Assembly (NCBI GenBank): GCA_022376465.1
Contig: JACDTU010000007.1
Coordinates: 1,612,001 to 1,676,000, forward strand
DNA: 64,000 nucleotides
DNA from: Cubamyces lactineus
Lineage: Eukaryota; Basidiomycota; Agaricomycetes; Polyporales; Polyporaceae
Reading direction: 5' to 3'
Position 1 is the first letter of the stretch; every line of letters starts with the position of its first letter. Made by a program: the position numbers and the translations under genes. This document shows, one piece after another, positions 53,122-64,000 of this stretch. A model generated the notes under the pieces. That model was not told where the DNA came from and searched no databases. It saw only the letters and a program-made list of their open reading frames with translations.

Positions 53122-55933
53122 ATGTCGATCTCAACACAAATATTCCACGACCCTCACGGTGGCTCCCGCCCTGCCTGCTCGGGTATGTCCGCTACACTAT
53201 TGACCGGAGTCTCTGTCGAGTAGGCGTTGGCCCAGGTAATGATGCTGAGAAACGCAATGGAATTTCAGAGCTGTATGAACGACACATCCTGTTCCCTGGA
53301 GAGCCTGGCGACTTCATCGACAAGCTACTCCCGTGCTCTATCCCACCCCCACCTCCGGATGACAGCGACGGCTCCGGCCTCGACAATGCTTTCAAGGACT
53401 ACCGTCCTGAGCCTGGCCAAGAGGAACGTGAGCGTCCCACCCTGGTAAGCCGATACTCACTCCCTTTCAGCTGGCTCTGGCTAACGCTGAACATGCATAG
53501 CTGGCCGGCCTTCGGAGGGTCATCGAGCCACTCGAAGAGGGCCGCAAGCTGGAGTTCGAGGATATCCATGGCGCGGAGATGCCTTTCCCCTTCAACGCCT
53601 TGAAGGGCGAACACCGCCCTGTCCTCGCCGACGTTGCTGTCTCGTTTCCTGGACAGCGTCTCGTCCCTGGCTCTTGGCGGCACATCTCGATGGTGATAGA
53701 ATTCAAGACGGACGCGACGCAGGACCCGTTCTCAAGGAACACGGTCGATGTCAACGAAGAGCACGCCAGCGCCTGTGCCGGCACCGTCGAGCAGCTGGCG
53801 AAGAGCGCGCGCAACCTGCTGCTCGTGCACGGCTTCCTATGCGCCTACCTGGTTGGCATCTACGGCGACAACGTCCGCCTCATGCGCTTCGACCACTCTT
53901 GCGCGCTTGTGTCTAGTCCGTTTAGCCTCAAGAACGGCGGGGCGAAGGTCCTCCGGAAGTTCTTCTGGCACTTCACCCATCCGATCGTCGGCGGCATAGT
54001 CGTCGGGGCAGACCCGACAGTAATGCCTCTCGACAGAGAGAGCCAAGAGTGGGTCAAGTCGCAGCTTGCTGTGGTCAGGCCGAGAAACTGGGAGCATCAT
54101 ATCGCCGGGCTCGAGGAGGGTCGTCGAGTCGAGGTCTACGACGAGAAGACCGGACGCTGTGTCCCGTATCTCCTCTACCACCTGATCGACGTGGACTGCA
54201 GGCTCTTCTCCCGCGCGACTATGGTATGGCGGGCCATCGAGGACACGCGCATCTGGGAGAACGGCCGCCTCGTTCCGGCCAAGTCATGCACGAAACCTGC
54301 GAAGCCGCGGATCTTGAAGGAGGCTTGGCGGCAGGTGTTCCGAAGGGCCGAGACGGAGGTCTATAAGCGGTTGCAGGAGAGGATTCCAGAGGAAGAACGG
54401 TTCGGCATGGCCAAGATGGAGTGTGGAGGGGACATTGGCGCGTTGGAGATGCAATGGTGGGAGCGGACGCGAGATGGCGGTTTGCAAGTGGCTTCGAAGG
54501 CGGCCCAAAAGTCGCAGCACGTTGAATCGTCTAGTGCGACAGGGACCGCGACGCACGGGACGTTCTTCTGTTCCACCGGTAGCAACGGCCCAGACGCTAT
54601 CTCGTTCGCGAGCTCTTCTCAAGGATGCATTCCCGACAAACCCTTCCCTCTGCCGTATCCTCAGCACCAGACTTACTCATGGAGTCTCTGCGACGAAGAG
54701 TATGGGCATCGCGAGCGAAGCCATGTCCGCATGGTGATCGACGACGTAGGGCGACCCCTCACCGAGTTTACGTCGACCCGGGAGATGGTCATGGCTGTGC
54801 GCGACGCTATCAAGGGTGGGTACTTCGTGAATGTTACGTTTGGGAACTATTACTGACATTGGACGCAGGTCACCGACAAGCGGTGCAGGTCGCTGGTGTT
54901 CTGCACCGGGACATTAGCGTCAGCAACATCCTCATCGTTGACGACAGAACGAGACACGCCTACACTGGATTCCTGCATGATTTCGATCTTAGTTTTGTGG
55001 ACGACAGAAAGGAAGGCGTTACGGCTGAATGTGAGGGAGAGGATACCGACAGATCTACCGCCGAGGCTGTCGAGCTGGAGCTGAAAGAGCAAATCGTGAG
55101 TTACAACGTGTCCCGCACTCGACAGCAGGACACTGATCACCTTTTCGCAGGGAACGTTCTACTTCATGGCCTGGGACCTCCTCCGGACCAAGCCGATCAC
55201 CGTCCATGACTTCCGCCACGACCTCGAGTCCTTTTACTGGGTGCTCTGCTGGGTCATTCTCCAACACACCGCCTGCCGCTCGAAATTCTCCAAGCGAGAC
55301 GGACACACACTATGCAAGATGTTCTTCGAGTCCAGCGATGTCAACCTTGCCCGAGCAATGAAGTGCGAGTGGTTCTGTACCCAAGATTGCCTCGAGATAC
55401 CTGGCAATGTCCCGTTGACGACGTTGGTGGACAAGCTCACCGATATGGTCACCATCAGCCATCCGCCCGCACTGTATCGCCATTTGAAGGAAGATATGAC
55501 CTACGAGGCGGTCGTGAAAGCTTTTGACGAGGCGTTGGAGATGGACGGCTGGCCAAAGGAGGATGGGACAATCCGCGCATACGAGCGAGTCGAGGATTGC
55601 GACCCGGCGCTCGGACAAGTTGTTTCAGCGACAACACCAAATCCCGCCGAAGCTCTTCGTGATCACCCGGCAGAAGCTCCGGAGCCAACGGCTACACAAG
55701 AGAGGTCACGAAGTGCCTCTGCTCGAGGCGTCTCAGCGCCAACACGCAGGAGTCCCACCCCACCGGCGACTCCGTCTTCTTCTCCTGAACCATCTACACT
55801 TGCCGTGCTCGAAGTAGGCCCATTGACACGTACCGTTTTGAAGCGTGCAAATGACGCAGGCCAACTGTCTCCGGAGGAGGAGTTCCAGCGGCCGCAGAAG
55901 AAGCTCAAACCAGCCACGCCTATGGGGGCATAA
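53122..55933 (+). CDS. FunK1-type protein kinase, gene D
   Basis: Five exons are inferred: 53122-53182, 53236-53444, 53501-54815, 54869-55095 and 55151-55933, all in phase, giving 864 residues. The N-terminal two thirds are very close to gene B. The kinase core reads LHRDISVSNILIVDD, LHDFDLSFVDD, GTFYFMAWDLL and RHDLESFYWVLCWVILQH. The S in place of G after HRDISV and the L in DFDLS differ from its neighbours, but the catalytic D and N are kept. The C-terminal ~120 residues are unrelated in detail to A and B and are rich in P, S, E and R. No defect is seen. Confidence 0.9.
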
Positions 55934-57046
55934 AATGCGGGTTCTTTCGTACAGGAATTGCCGGCTGTAGCGGTGTAGCGCTTGGACGCTGTCTCATGCC
56001 TTTCGCAGATTTCTCGGGGATGGAGGAGGCAGAGAGCGATGAAGAGAAAGAGTCTCATGCGAACGGTACTCACCCAGAATGTTGTAGTTTGACAGATATC
56101 ACTTACACTTGCGAGATTCAACTCCGAAATTGGGACGTTCTGGCAGTCCACACGATAACGATCCAGTGCTGGCCGCAGCAGTCGGTATGGATATGTTAGC
56201 AGCAGGTAAATGGTCACTCGTATTCGCCGCACTTTGGGCATGAAGTCCCCAAAGGAACCCGATTGTTACCACGCGAGCGCCTGGGCTTGGGCGGAGTCGA
56301 CAAGGCGAGCATATTCGGTTCTGTGAGTAGACATACGCCGCAGCTCGTGCTGTTAATATGTCATGACGTAGTCATCGAGTCATCGTCACCTTACCTTGCG
56401 CTGTCTGTCGGTCTGTCCATGACTTGACGTCGTTCGAAGCCGTTCTTCCAACTGATCTGCGCCTGCCGAGCCACCAGAAGTCGTACGTTCAGGGTAGTGA
56501 GCTGATGACGATGCGAACGCGTCATGCACAAACTTCCGCTCCTTGTACACCCACCTCTGTGGGTTTGGAGCGCTCTTGTATACACCTACCGTGGTATTGT
56601 TGAGATCGTATGGGACGAATCCCCTCGGGCAGATCTGTCGGCAATCCCGGGTCTGGTCCGGGAGTCGAAAGGTGCATCCCAAGTTTGCTGGCAATGCAGG
56701 TACATCCATTGCTGATGAGCGAATCTAAGCCGTGACGAGAGCGATGCAGCTGGGTGCTACAAGAGAGTACAAGTGCGTGTATGCGGGAGAGAAAGAGTAC
56801 ATGACCATGAACACCGTAAGACACATACCGATGACATCATTATACATCCCATGTCCAAATCCGGATCCAAGAACTTCCGAGAGGCAGCGTAACAGCGCGC
56901 ACAGCCTCGAGCGATTCTTGTAAGACGAGACGGCGCGGGCGGGAAATGTCGTCTGCACGGACTAACACTGCAGCGTCAAAATGCGAGCAGCCCCAGATAT
57001 GCAGAGTACAGAAAGGGAAGGGTATCATACCACCAAGCAAGGACAA
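55934..57046. other. Intergenic D to hydrolase
   Basis: About 1.1 kb with only short chance frames on both strands. No repeat or known motif is recognised. Confidence 0.5.
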
Positions 57047-57661
57047 CTAACTGTCCGTGAACATCTCCGGGAGGTCCTTCATCTCGAGCAGCACCACGCC
57101 CGCCTCCTCCAGCTCGCCCTCGATCTCCGCCTCAACGACCGACGCGGGCGTGATCGTCCCATGGTCGAGCACCTCGACGCGGTCGTACGTCGCGTGCGCC
57201 CCACGGACGAGCAGGACCTCGTTCCCACGCGCGAGCGCCGCGCTACACGTCGCGCGGATGCAGAAGTCGCTCTGCATGCCGACCATGACGATCTGCGCCG
57301 TCGTGGGCACGATCTCGCCCAAGTTCGTACCCGCGAACGCGTTGTTCTTGCGCTTGTCGACGACGAACTCCCCCGGGAGCGGCTCGTGCACGAGCTGCCA
57401 CCCCGGGGCCCCGGGCTCGTCTGCCTCGCCCGCGTCGCCGCAGTTGCGGACGTGCACGATGCGTGGTGGGGGGACGAGGGCGCGGGCGTAGGAGAGGATG
57501 GTCGCGATGTTGGGGCCGACGGTGGATCCTGAGGGGATGCCGGCAGGGGGAGGAGAGAGCATGCCGACCTGGACGTCGAGGACGATGAGGACACGTTTTG
57601 GGTCGTCTTTGTGCTCGTCCAAGGCGATCTCAGGTTGGTGGGCGCCGTTCGGGAGCGTCAT
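57047..57661 (-). CDS. Isochorismatase-family cysteine hydrolase
   Basis: This is a single-exon gene of 204 residues, the normal length for the family. The predicted catalytic triad is D29 in VLIVLDVQVGML, K103 (or K105) in VVDKRKNNAF and C134 in VGMQSDFCIRATCSAAL. The VGMQSDFC loop holds the usual cis-peptide and nucleophile elbow. Members hydrolyse amides or isochorismate-like ethers, and the substrate cannot be told here. It has no signal peptide, so it is probably cytosolic. The coding strand is GC-rich, which gives long antisense frames that are not genes. It has no obvious link to the neighbouring kinases. Confidence 0.9.
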   Translation of the reverse strand: MTLPNGAHQPEIALDEHKDDPKRVLIVLDVQVGMLSPPPAGIPSGSTVGPNIATILSYARALVPPPRIVHVRNCGDAGEADEPGAPGWQLVHEPLPGEFVVDKRKNNAFAGTNLGEIVPTTAQIVMVGMQSDFCIRATCSAALARGNEVLLVRGAHATYDRVEVLDHGTITPASVVEAEIEGELEEAGVVLLEMKDLPEMFTDS

Positions 57662-58230
57662 TGGTGTGGACTACGCGGAGGAGCGAGGGATCGAGGGTCA
57701 CGGTACGTGTAGATCTCTCGAGAAAGGGTGTTAGCGGAAGATCTTGGTTGATACGATGAACCCAGAGGCAGCGGCTTAAGCTCGTATGCGCAGGCAAGTG
57801 AAAGAGGAATGCTGGTGGTGTGCAAGAGTGTGGCGGTCGACGCGCAACTGCAAGAGCAACGCGTCAGGAATTTGCAAGGACTGCTTGAAGTTGTAGCGGA
57901 GAGTGAGCTTGAGTTCAGCACGTGGCAGCACGTCGGGCCTAGGCCTTCCCTTACTAGCCACAGCCACTGATTGCCATAGACGCTCCAGCAGTGCGAGGAT
58001 GCAAAAGTAGGCATAGCGGCGGAACGTATCGCCCCTACTAGGCTCTAGCAACGCTGGCATCAGGATGAGTGTCGCTAGCCTGGAAGCCTGCAGATCTAGA
58101 GAGGAACCCCACTGAAGCAGTCATGAGTCATGTCATTGCTCGAGTTCGAATGCTAACCGCATAACCGCATGCCGGAGTTTTAAGTAAGGGAGACAGAGAG
58201 CGATTCGGGAGTCCTTGTCTCTCCTATTTC
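57662..58230. other. Upstream region of the hydrolase
   Basis: It contains no supportable gene and presumably carries the hydrolase promoter. Confidence 0.5.
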
Positions 58231-58475
58231 ATCGGTCATGACCACGACTTCGGCTCATTTCGCTCGGAGAACAACCTATAGGATAATCGCTTCCATTTCG
58301 TCCCCAGACGTCATCCCCGTGAGCTCCGCGAAAAGCTCGACTCGCTCCGTTCGCGCCCGCACCGCTTAGTTTTCAGTCATGGCGACGTACACCCGGACAA
58401 CTTCCTCGTCGAGGACGGACGACTAACAAGATGAATTGATTACGATTTTGCCGGGTGATTTACAGAATAATGGGT
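58231..58475 (+). pseudogene. Relic of an APH-type phosphotransferase
   Basis: One plus-strand frame reads HRLVFSHGDVHPDNFLVEDG followed by a stop-broken I-D-Y-D-F-A-G. This is the catalytic loop (HGDxHPxN) and metal-binding D of aminoglycoside-phosphotransferase/choline-kinase-like proteins. Stops at 58432-58434 and 58456-58458, and a TAG in the upstream part, interrupt it, and no full gene surrounds it. Proteins of this family are common in fungi. This is a short dead fragment. Confidence 0.7.
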
Positions 58476-59450
58476 TTACGGAAGCGCACTCACCTGCGCG
58501 CCGCATACCGTCCGTAGTGCAGTATTTTCACGTATATCTTTCACCAATACCGCCCGGGGTTTGAGGTTGAAGACGTGTTCTGTATGGTTGCCAACCCATT
58601 CTGAGAAGCTTAGTTCTGTATGCCGTATCTTTGCCCTAGTTTGAGCTGTCCGCTGACTACCCAATATCGCTGCCTACTCTTTTGAAGACGCGGGACGCCA
58701 CCCTTTCCGACCTATTTACGTCCGCGTGTCGCTGCCCTCGACAACAAGTGGTCTTGATTAGCGCATTATCGTCTGTTGTCCTCTTTTTCGTCGTTTTCCT
58801 CCCATTGCAGCGTCTGTGAGCTGAAAGAGCAAGATTGTGGAGGGGAAAGCGGAGTGCGCAGGGAGTGACAAAGTGAGCAAGGAAGCGAAACTGTGGGAGA
58901 GTGTGAGAGAGAAAGAGAGAGCATACAGAAACGGGTTGGGAAAATCAACCGAATCCACACTGAGATCGATGAGAGCAACGTGGGCGGAAGAGAGAAGTCG
59001 TGGAGTCGTGGGATGTCCATCGAGAGCATCACCGAGTCGTCGTTTGACGCGCGATCATGTGATCGCGTCTTCAGTCGCGTCTTCTCGCGGACTCGATCTA
59101 TTCTCCATTTCGATTCTACTTCGTTGGTCTAGACACTCGACCACACCAGACGCCCAGAAATTTACAGGATTACTGATTAGGCTGATGTGGAGCTCGAGGT
59201 CTTCCGTCGTGTAGTTCTAAGGACCAGAACCGTAGCGCCGCTGAGGTACTTGGGCAGTGCAACCCCGGCACATGACGACTCAGGCTAATCCAATCTACTT
59301 CTCGTGTATTCTCAGGCCCTACATCATCTTAATCAGTCATCATAAAAACTCCCCTGAACAAAAACCCCGGGACCCAAGGAGTCAGACATTCTACGAGTGA
59401 CTTTGATAAGACCGTCATAACATGAAGAATGAATGTAATGCTTCCTTCAC
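58476..59450. other. Intergenic region
   Basis: Nothing supportable was seen. A 125-codon plus-strand frame at 58837-59214 is low in complexity at its start and has no recognisable domain. Confidence 0.5.
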
Positions 59451-61125
59451 TTACTCTACGCCTGCCCGCCTCGCGCTGTAACGATCTTCGACAATTGTGC
59501 GATGGCCTTCAGGGCCAACGGTGCTGTTGTATACCAACCACCTATTCTCCTGTAAATGGCGTCGAAGGAGACAAATAAAGCGGAGACTATCCGGAAGGAC
59601 GCGGCATAGGTACTCAGCGTCACCGCGTAGTATCCCCTCTAGAGCCCGCAGCTTAATCTGTTCCTCTATACTTTCCGTACACAGCGCAGGCGGCTCCAGG
59701 GCATAATTGAGGTAGAGCCGGAGGGTATGCAGCCGATTCAAGGGAGAAAGAGCCTGGCCTATCACCGCCTGCGCATTGCGACACGCAAGTGAGTGAAAGG
59801 CAGAACTATAGCGAGTGATGGATCACTCACGATATCAATATCGCCCTTCTCAGGAAGGCGGTATCGGTGGAGGGTCAGCTTGGTGAGGTTCGGATATGCC
59901 AGAGGTAGGAAGAAGAGGAGTTCCTCCTCCCGCTCGTCCTGCTCGTATTCGATGTCGAGATCCACTATGTGGTCGGATTGGCCTCGGCGAACAATGGAGA
60001 GAAGCTCAGAAGAAGTCAATATTGGTGAATGCCATTTGAGAACGTATTCCAGGGCTTCGGCCGGTAGTTCACGCATGATATAGTGACGAGGCCAACAGCG
60101 CAGTGATAAGGAACAGAGAGTCGCCGGAAGTCGTGAGTAGATCTCGTCATCGGGATGTGGATATGTGACCAGCAGCGTCCGGAGGTTGGGCCAGGGGAAC
60201 GCAGTGACGTTGGTGGCTTTAGGCCATAGCAACTGACGGCCAAGGCCCACAGGAAGCGCGAGCTCTAGGACAAGGGTGTGCAGCGAGTGCATTCCAGGGA
60301 ACAACGAGATGGCTGTCGCCGAAGCAGAATACGTTCGCTCTCCCTTGACTCGAAATTCACGGAGGTGAGGCCACTGGTACTGCGAAAACGTGTCTAGGGG
60401 TGGCGCCGGTTCACTGGAGATGGACAGAGTTCGAAGCGACGCTGATGCTTGTGTGACTACAGACGTCAAAAGAGCTGTTTCCATCGGTGTCTTACGCGGA
60501 GGGACGCGATAATCTTTGTTATTGATGTAGTGGAAGCGCTGAAGGGGCGGGATAGCTAGGCGGAGTCCTTCAGGAATGGGCTCTTCGCGGTCAAGGAGCT
60601 CCGTGATCTCAAGCCCTTTGAGCTGTGGCACAGAGAGTATCGCCTGCATGATACATAGCGGTATCCCATACAGCCAATTATGTTGTACCCGGACGTTCTG
60701 CAAGCGTGGCATGTCGGTGAGAGATGTCAACAACAAGGAGGCGACTGGTTCGAGTAGGTCGTGGGGAAGATGCGCTGGGTCATACGGTTCTAAGAACATT
60801 CCTGAGATAACAAATGTTCTAAAAGAATGGTCAGAGCGGGGGAAGAAGAGGAGAAACCACTCGTAACGCACTGTATGTATGGCCATATGGAGGAAGGAGG
60901 AAATAGATCCAGATCCATCCATGGGAGTAAGTGACTGGCATTGACGCGCACCGCACGGAACAGCGTAGGCTTGCAGAGATCGCGAATCCATCTGCACACC
61001 AATGACAGGGTGGAAAGCTCCTGCCTCGGAATCAGAAAGCGGATAATGTCGAGCCAGATATCATCGACGAAGAGACAAGGTCTGCATGTTGCGAGGTTAT
61101 CTGCCATCCATTCAGACTGCGACAT
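59451..61125 (-). CDS. F-box protein with leucine-rich C-terminal region
   Basis: Three exons are inferred: 61125-60872, 60818-59831 and 59768-59451, with consistent phases, giving 519 residues. An F-box motif lies near residues 18-55 (VDDIWLDIIRFLIPRQELST and LVCRWIRDLCKPTLFRAV), which binds Skp1 in SCF ubiquitin ligases. The rest has irregularly spaced leucine-rich segments (LRTLSISSE, LREFRVKG, LHTLVLEL, LCSLSLRCW, LTKLTLHRYRLP), as in the many agaricomycete F-box/LRR-like proteins. It probably selects substrates for ubiquitination, but the target is unknown. It appears intact. Confidence 0.85.
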
Positions 61126-61274
61126 AAAACAAGACCTACTGCTTCTGGGAGCTGGTATCAGGCATTATTGGGTGGTCAGATCCTGAGTAATGAGTTGTCG
61201 TGTGCTGCAGCGAAGGTTTCTGAGTGATCAGCGAATGTAAGTGAAGATGCAAATTCGACTGACGTCGCCGGCTG

Positions 61275-62432
61275 GTGCTATCGCCTCAACCCCATAATAG
61301 GGTTCAAACTCAGCAATGTGCCAGTGACCATTTTGGTGAGCGCTACCTTGTACTGCACTCGGCGCGGGTGAACAATGATTGGCGGACAACTCACCGCCCA
61401 CGACATGACGAAAGCCAGCCTCCATCTGGGCACAGACAACGCGAGCACAGCGAGAAGCAGCATCATGGAGAACGAGCGGGAAACGAATCCCACGACGAGC
61501 AGACGTTCAAGACTTCGTCTGTCGACCAGCTGTGCAGATCTGAGCTTCCGTCTTCGCCGCGCTCTCAGGTCGGAACGCCACGATCCTTCCCTGGAGCACC
61601 TCCCACTGAAAGTGCTGCGAAATTGGGCGAGGAGACGCGAACACCGGAGCCGTTACTAGCGATCAATCATTCAACGGGGACAGGAATACTATGCGGGAGT
61701 TGTGATATTGGCTCCGATTCTGCAGCTCACAGAACAGGCGTCCGAGAGGTAACCCAAGCACGCTTCACAATGAACAACAGGGAGCGGAAGCCAGACCCTG
61801 GTATCCCTGAACCCAGAACTCATATCCAGTCCAATCCAGTTGCGCCTGATGCGCCTGCGATCCCTGACACAGCATCGATTTCAAAGCCTAAGCTTCCTCG
61901 TGGACCCTCCGCATCACGTTCTTCTACCCGGCCGACATCTGCACTCAGCGCGCAGCCCTCAGCTCCGTCTTCTAATACGCGAAAGACATTCTCTAGAGTG
62001 GGCAATTCTCAGATGATCATCGATGCATCGACGCTCTCTTCTTCTCGCGCTCTGGGGCAGTCAAGGGCCGCTGCCGTTGAGAAACGCCCTCGGCCCTTCA
62101 TATCAGAGTTGCCTTCTGCAGCCTCCACTACCGTCGCGAAACGCCCGCGCTTGTTGGAGCCTGACGAGTACAGCCTCACAAAAGACCGTCTCACTGGTAG
62201 CTCCACAGGAGTGCTTTTCGTGCGTCCCGCAAGGCGATTTGAGTCGTGACGACTCGAATAATAGCTACAACAACTCGGTGACGAAGCCGGGACCCCGGTC
62301 AACCGAGCCTCTCAGAAGTCGTCTCAGCACCAACGCGGCGACCGTAGCAATTCTGTATCTGAACCCGCCAAGGCTTCAAACAGTCCCGAAGATGTGGAGA
62401 CAATTGATTTGACTACGTATGAATCTGACTAG
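61275..62432 (+). CDS. Disordered protein with SUMO-interacting-like C-terminus (start uncertain)
   Basis: An open frame runs from 61275 to 62219. An inferred 45-nt intron (62220-62264, GTGCGT...ATAG) removes three in-frame stops, and the frame ends at TAG 62430-62432. The frame starts with GTG. The first in-frame ATG is near 61770, so an upstream exon or later start is likely. The protein is almost wholly disordered, rich in S, P, R, T and A, with repeated KRPRP/KRPRL patches. It ends ETIDLTTYESD, which resembles a SUMO-interacting motif (hydrophobic core with acidic flank). No domain is recognised. Confidence 0.45.
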
Positions 62433-62837
62433 GTCTCTAATTACTGCTTCTGGAGATTTATATTGTACGAATAGCCGATGGATCCATTTACGAAGAACTG
62501 GTCCAAGCTCATGTATGTGTTTTCTTTTGTGTCTGCACTTTTACTCTGACGTAGGCTGGCTTGCGCAAAGGTGACGTGGTGGGCCAAAGGAAGTGGCGAA
62601 GGACGCTAGGACCTGTGCTCTCGCGCAGGCCGTATATCCCCACAAACCGCTCGTTGCTGTATCTTCCATCCGAACGACTCCTTACTACAACGGATCACTA
62701 GCGACTCCACACAACACCAATGGCTATTCAACATTTCTCATAAAATCGGTGCGTATCTGATACAAGTAGTTAGCTACTCCGTAGGTATACTCGGCACGGA
62801 CGCCATCGTCCTCTTCCTTTTGCTTGCGACTTATATC
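62433..62837. other. Short intergenic region
   Basis: About 400 bp between two convergent genes. Nothing is recognised. Confidence 0.5.
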
Positions 62838-63939
62838 CTAGAACTCCACGAAATTCAAGAGGCCCAGAAGAACGAGGCATACAGAATACGCCGACGTCAT
62901 ATAACCTGCACCCACATCATCAGAGCCTGCATGAACGTACACTATCGACAGGAAGCGCTCACCTGCAATCGTAAACGCGTCCGAGACGTCCTCAGCAAAA
63001 ATCGAGTAGAGTATTCCTAAAAGCAATGACGCGATGACAGGCAGCAGGATCGCGATCGTGATACGCGTGAGCTGCCAGCCCTCAACAAATTCAATGCCGA
63101 GGTCCGTGCGGGCGGTGAGCACTTGCATGAACTCGTGTCGGCCTTTCATCTGCTCCGGATGGTGCAAGAAGTAACGGAGGCGCATATTCTTCGATGGACT
63201 GACGCCTGCTGGGCCAATGCGCTTGGGATAGACGCAAGTGTGATCCGCCTGTAACATTGTAAGACGAGACTCTCCGGTGAGGGCTCTCAGAACACGTGGA
63301 CAGACGTGATCCGACTCACATATACCATCGTAATAGAGCTGCGAGGATGGTAGGACGCCATCAGTACTTGCGAATTCTAGAGAGAGGGCACGCATACCGC
63401 ACGCTCCGCAGGGAGAACCACTTGCGCCATACAGTGCGCAACCTGTCGTACGAACGTCCAAGTTCTTTCAGCAAGTCCTCGTCGTCCCACTTCGCTTGAA
63501 TCTTGATGTATGTATAACTTGAGCCTCTGAACGCCTTGAGAGGGAAAACCTCCCAGCGCGGATTCCAGTCCTCGGAGCAGCGCCGTAAAGCACGCAGACC
63601 TGCAGCATACGGCCGGTGGGGATACGGCCTCGCATGGGCAGATCGAACCATTGTCGTCGTCACTGCCTTTTCATCGTCTTTGGCCCCGGGGCCGCTCCCG
63701 GACGTGTTCTGGAAGTCGTCTTTCCCCTCTGCATGTGAGAGCGCGAGAGAGGCAGTGGAGGACATGGCAGCGCTGTCTCGTAAGAGTGCGAGCTGCTTCT
63801 CCACGGCCTTCAAGATCTTGGTGATGTGACTTGTCTGCCCTTCCAAGCGCTCCGTCTTTCGATCCCGGTGCTCGAGCGACCCTTCGTGCAAGCCCAAAGC
63901 GGTAGAGCTGATATGATTGGGCGGGCGCGCTTCACTCAT
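62838..63939 (-). CDS. Two-helix membrane protein of an agaricomycete family
   Basis: Four exons are inferred: 63939-63398, 63338-63326 (a 13-nt microexon), 63248-62963 and 62905-62838. The phases agree and give 302 residues. The N-terminal ~100 residues are polar with a possible coiled coil (HITKILKAVEKQLALL). A conserved-looking block follows: KWDDEDLLKELGRSYDRLRT, WRKWFSLR, YPKRIGPAGVSPSKNMRLRY, HPEQMKGRHEFMQVLTARTD and GIEFVEGWQLTRI. Two hydrophobic helices end the protein (IAILLPVIASLLLGILYS and SVCLVLLGLLNFVEF). I know this pattern from uncharacterised proteins abundant in mushroom genomes. The function is unknown. The microexon is needed to give the in-frame R-S-I-T-M-A-D-H junction. 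Confidence 0.8.
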
Positions 63940-64000
63940 TGCTGAGGGTGGACGTAGCCTGGACGCGAGTCTCTCGGCTCGTCCGCGCCTCCGAGGGGGA

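Noticed and set aside
55996..56199. 67-codon frame after kinase gene D
   Set aside because: Short, with no motif and several overlapping alternatives. Treated as chance.
57057..57594. Long frames on both strands over the isochorismatase gene
   Set aside because: High GC in the coding frame removes stops from the others. Only the 204-residue minus frame has family motifs.
58837..59214. 125-codon plus-strand frame
   Set aside because: No domain, odd composition and no splice or homology support.
61375..61659. 94-codon frame starting with ATG over the disordered protein
   Set aside because: The overlapping longer frame continues through the whole region. This one could still contribute a first exon, but no junction could be supported.

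Overview
The window is from a filamentous basidiomycete, most probably an agaricomycete. Genes carry many 45-77 nt GT-AG introns. The KDZ and Tnp2 transposases, FunK1 kinases and chromodomain Ty3 elements seen here are typical of that group. No rRNA, convincing tRNA or CRISPR was seen.

About two thirds of the window (1 to ~41.2 kb) is one nested stack of transposons that can be unpicked base by base. The oldest layer is a Ty3/Gypsy chromovirus, element 0 (30161 to ~41.24 kb), with a decayed pol. It was hit by element 1 (window start to 30160), a second chromovirus, and by a Tnp2/CACTA-like DNA transposon (33507-40920). Element 1 was then hit by four things: a 512-bp TRIM (433-944), a 2.9-kb foldback element with 1.32-kb arms (1201-4072), a complete 8.9-kb chromovirus, element 2 (6709-15608), and a complete 12.7-kb KDZ transposon (16286-28999). 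Each insertion in element 1 has an exact target duplication, and removing it restores the interrupted reading frame.

Element 2 looks intact, with identical 542-bp LTRs, a self-priming site and four reading frames: ORF0, gag, pol and a post-pol ORF. Its 5' leader has no ATG in any frame for 1,076 nt, yet holds a ~290-codon open frame that ends in an ATGA overlap with gag. Gag and pol are joined by a well-formed -1 frameshift signal. Element 1 carries a post-pol cassette of four small ORFs, two of them encoding membrane peptides. The KDZ element has two divergent, apparently intact multi-exon genes, and its arms are built from CTTGTA modules repeated every ~21 bp. The Tnp2 element also carries two apparently intact genes.

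From ~41.25 kb the sequence is host. There is a tandem array of four FunK1-type kinase genes (42.2-55.9 kb), one with a frameshift. After it come an isochorismatase-family hydrolase, a phosphotransferase relic, an F-box protein, a disordered protein of unknown function and a two-helix membrane protein of a common agaricomycete family. Exon boundaries were inferred by eye from splice sites, reading-frame continuity and paralogue comparison, and no searches were run.
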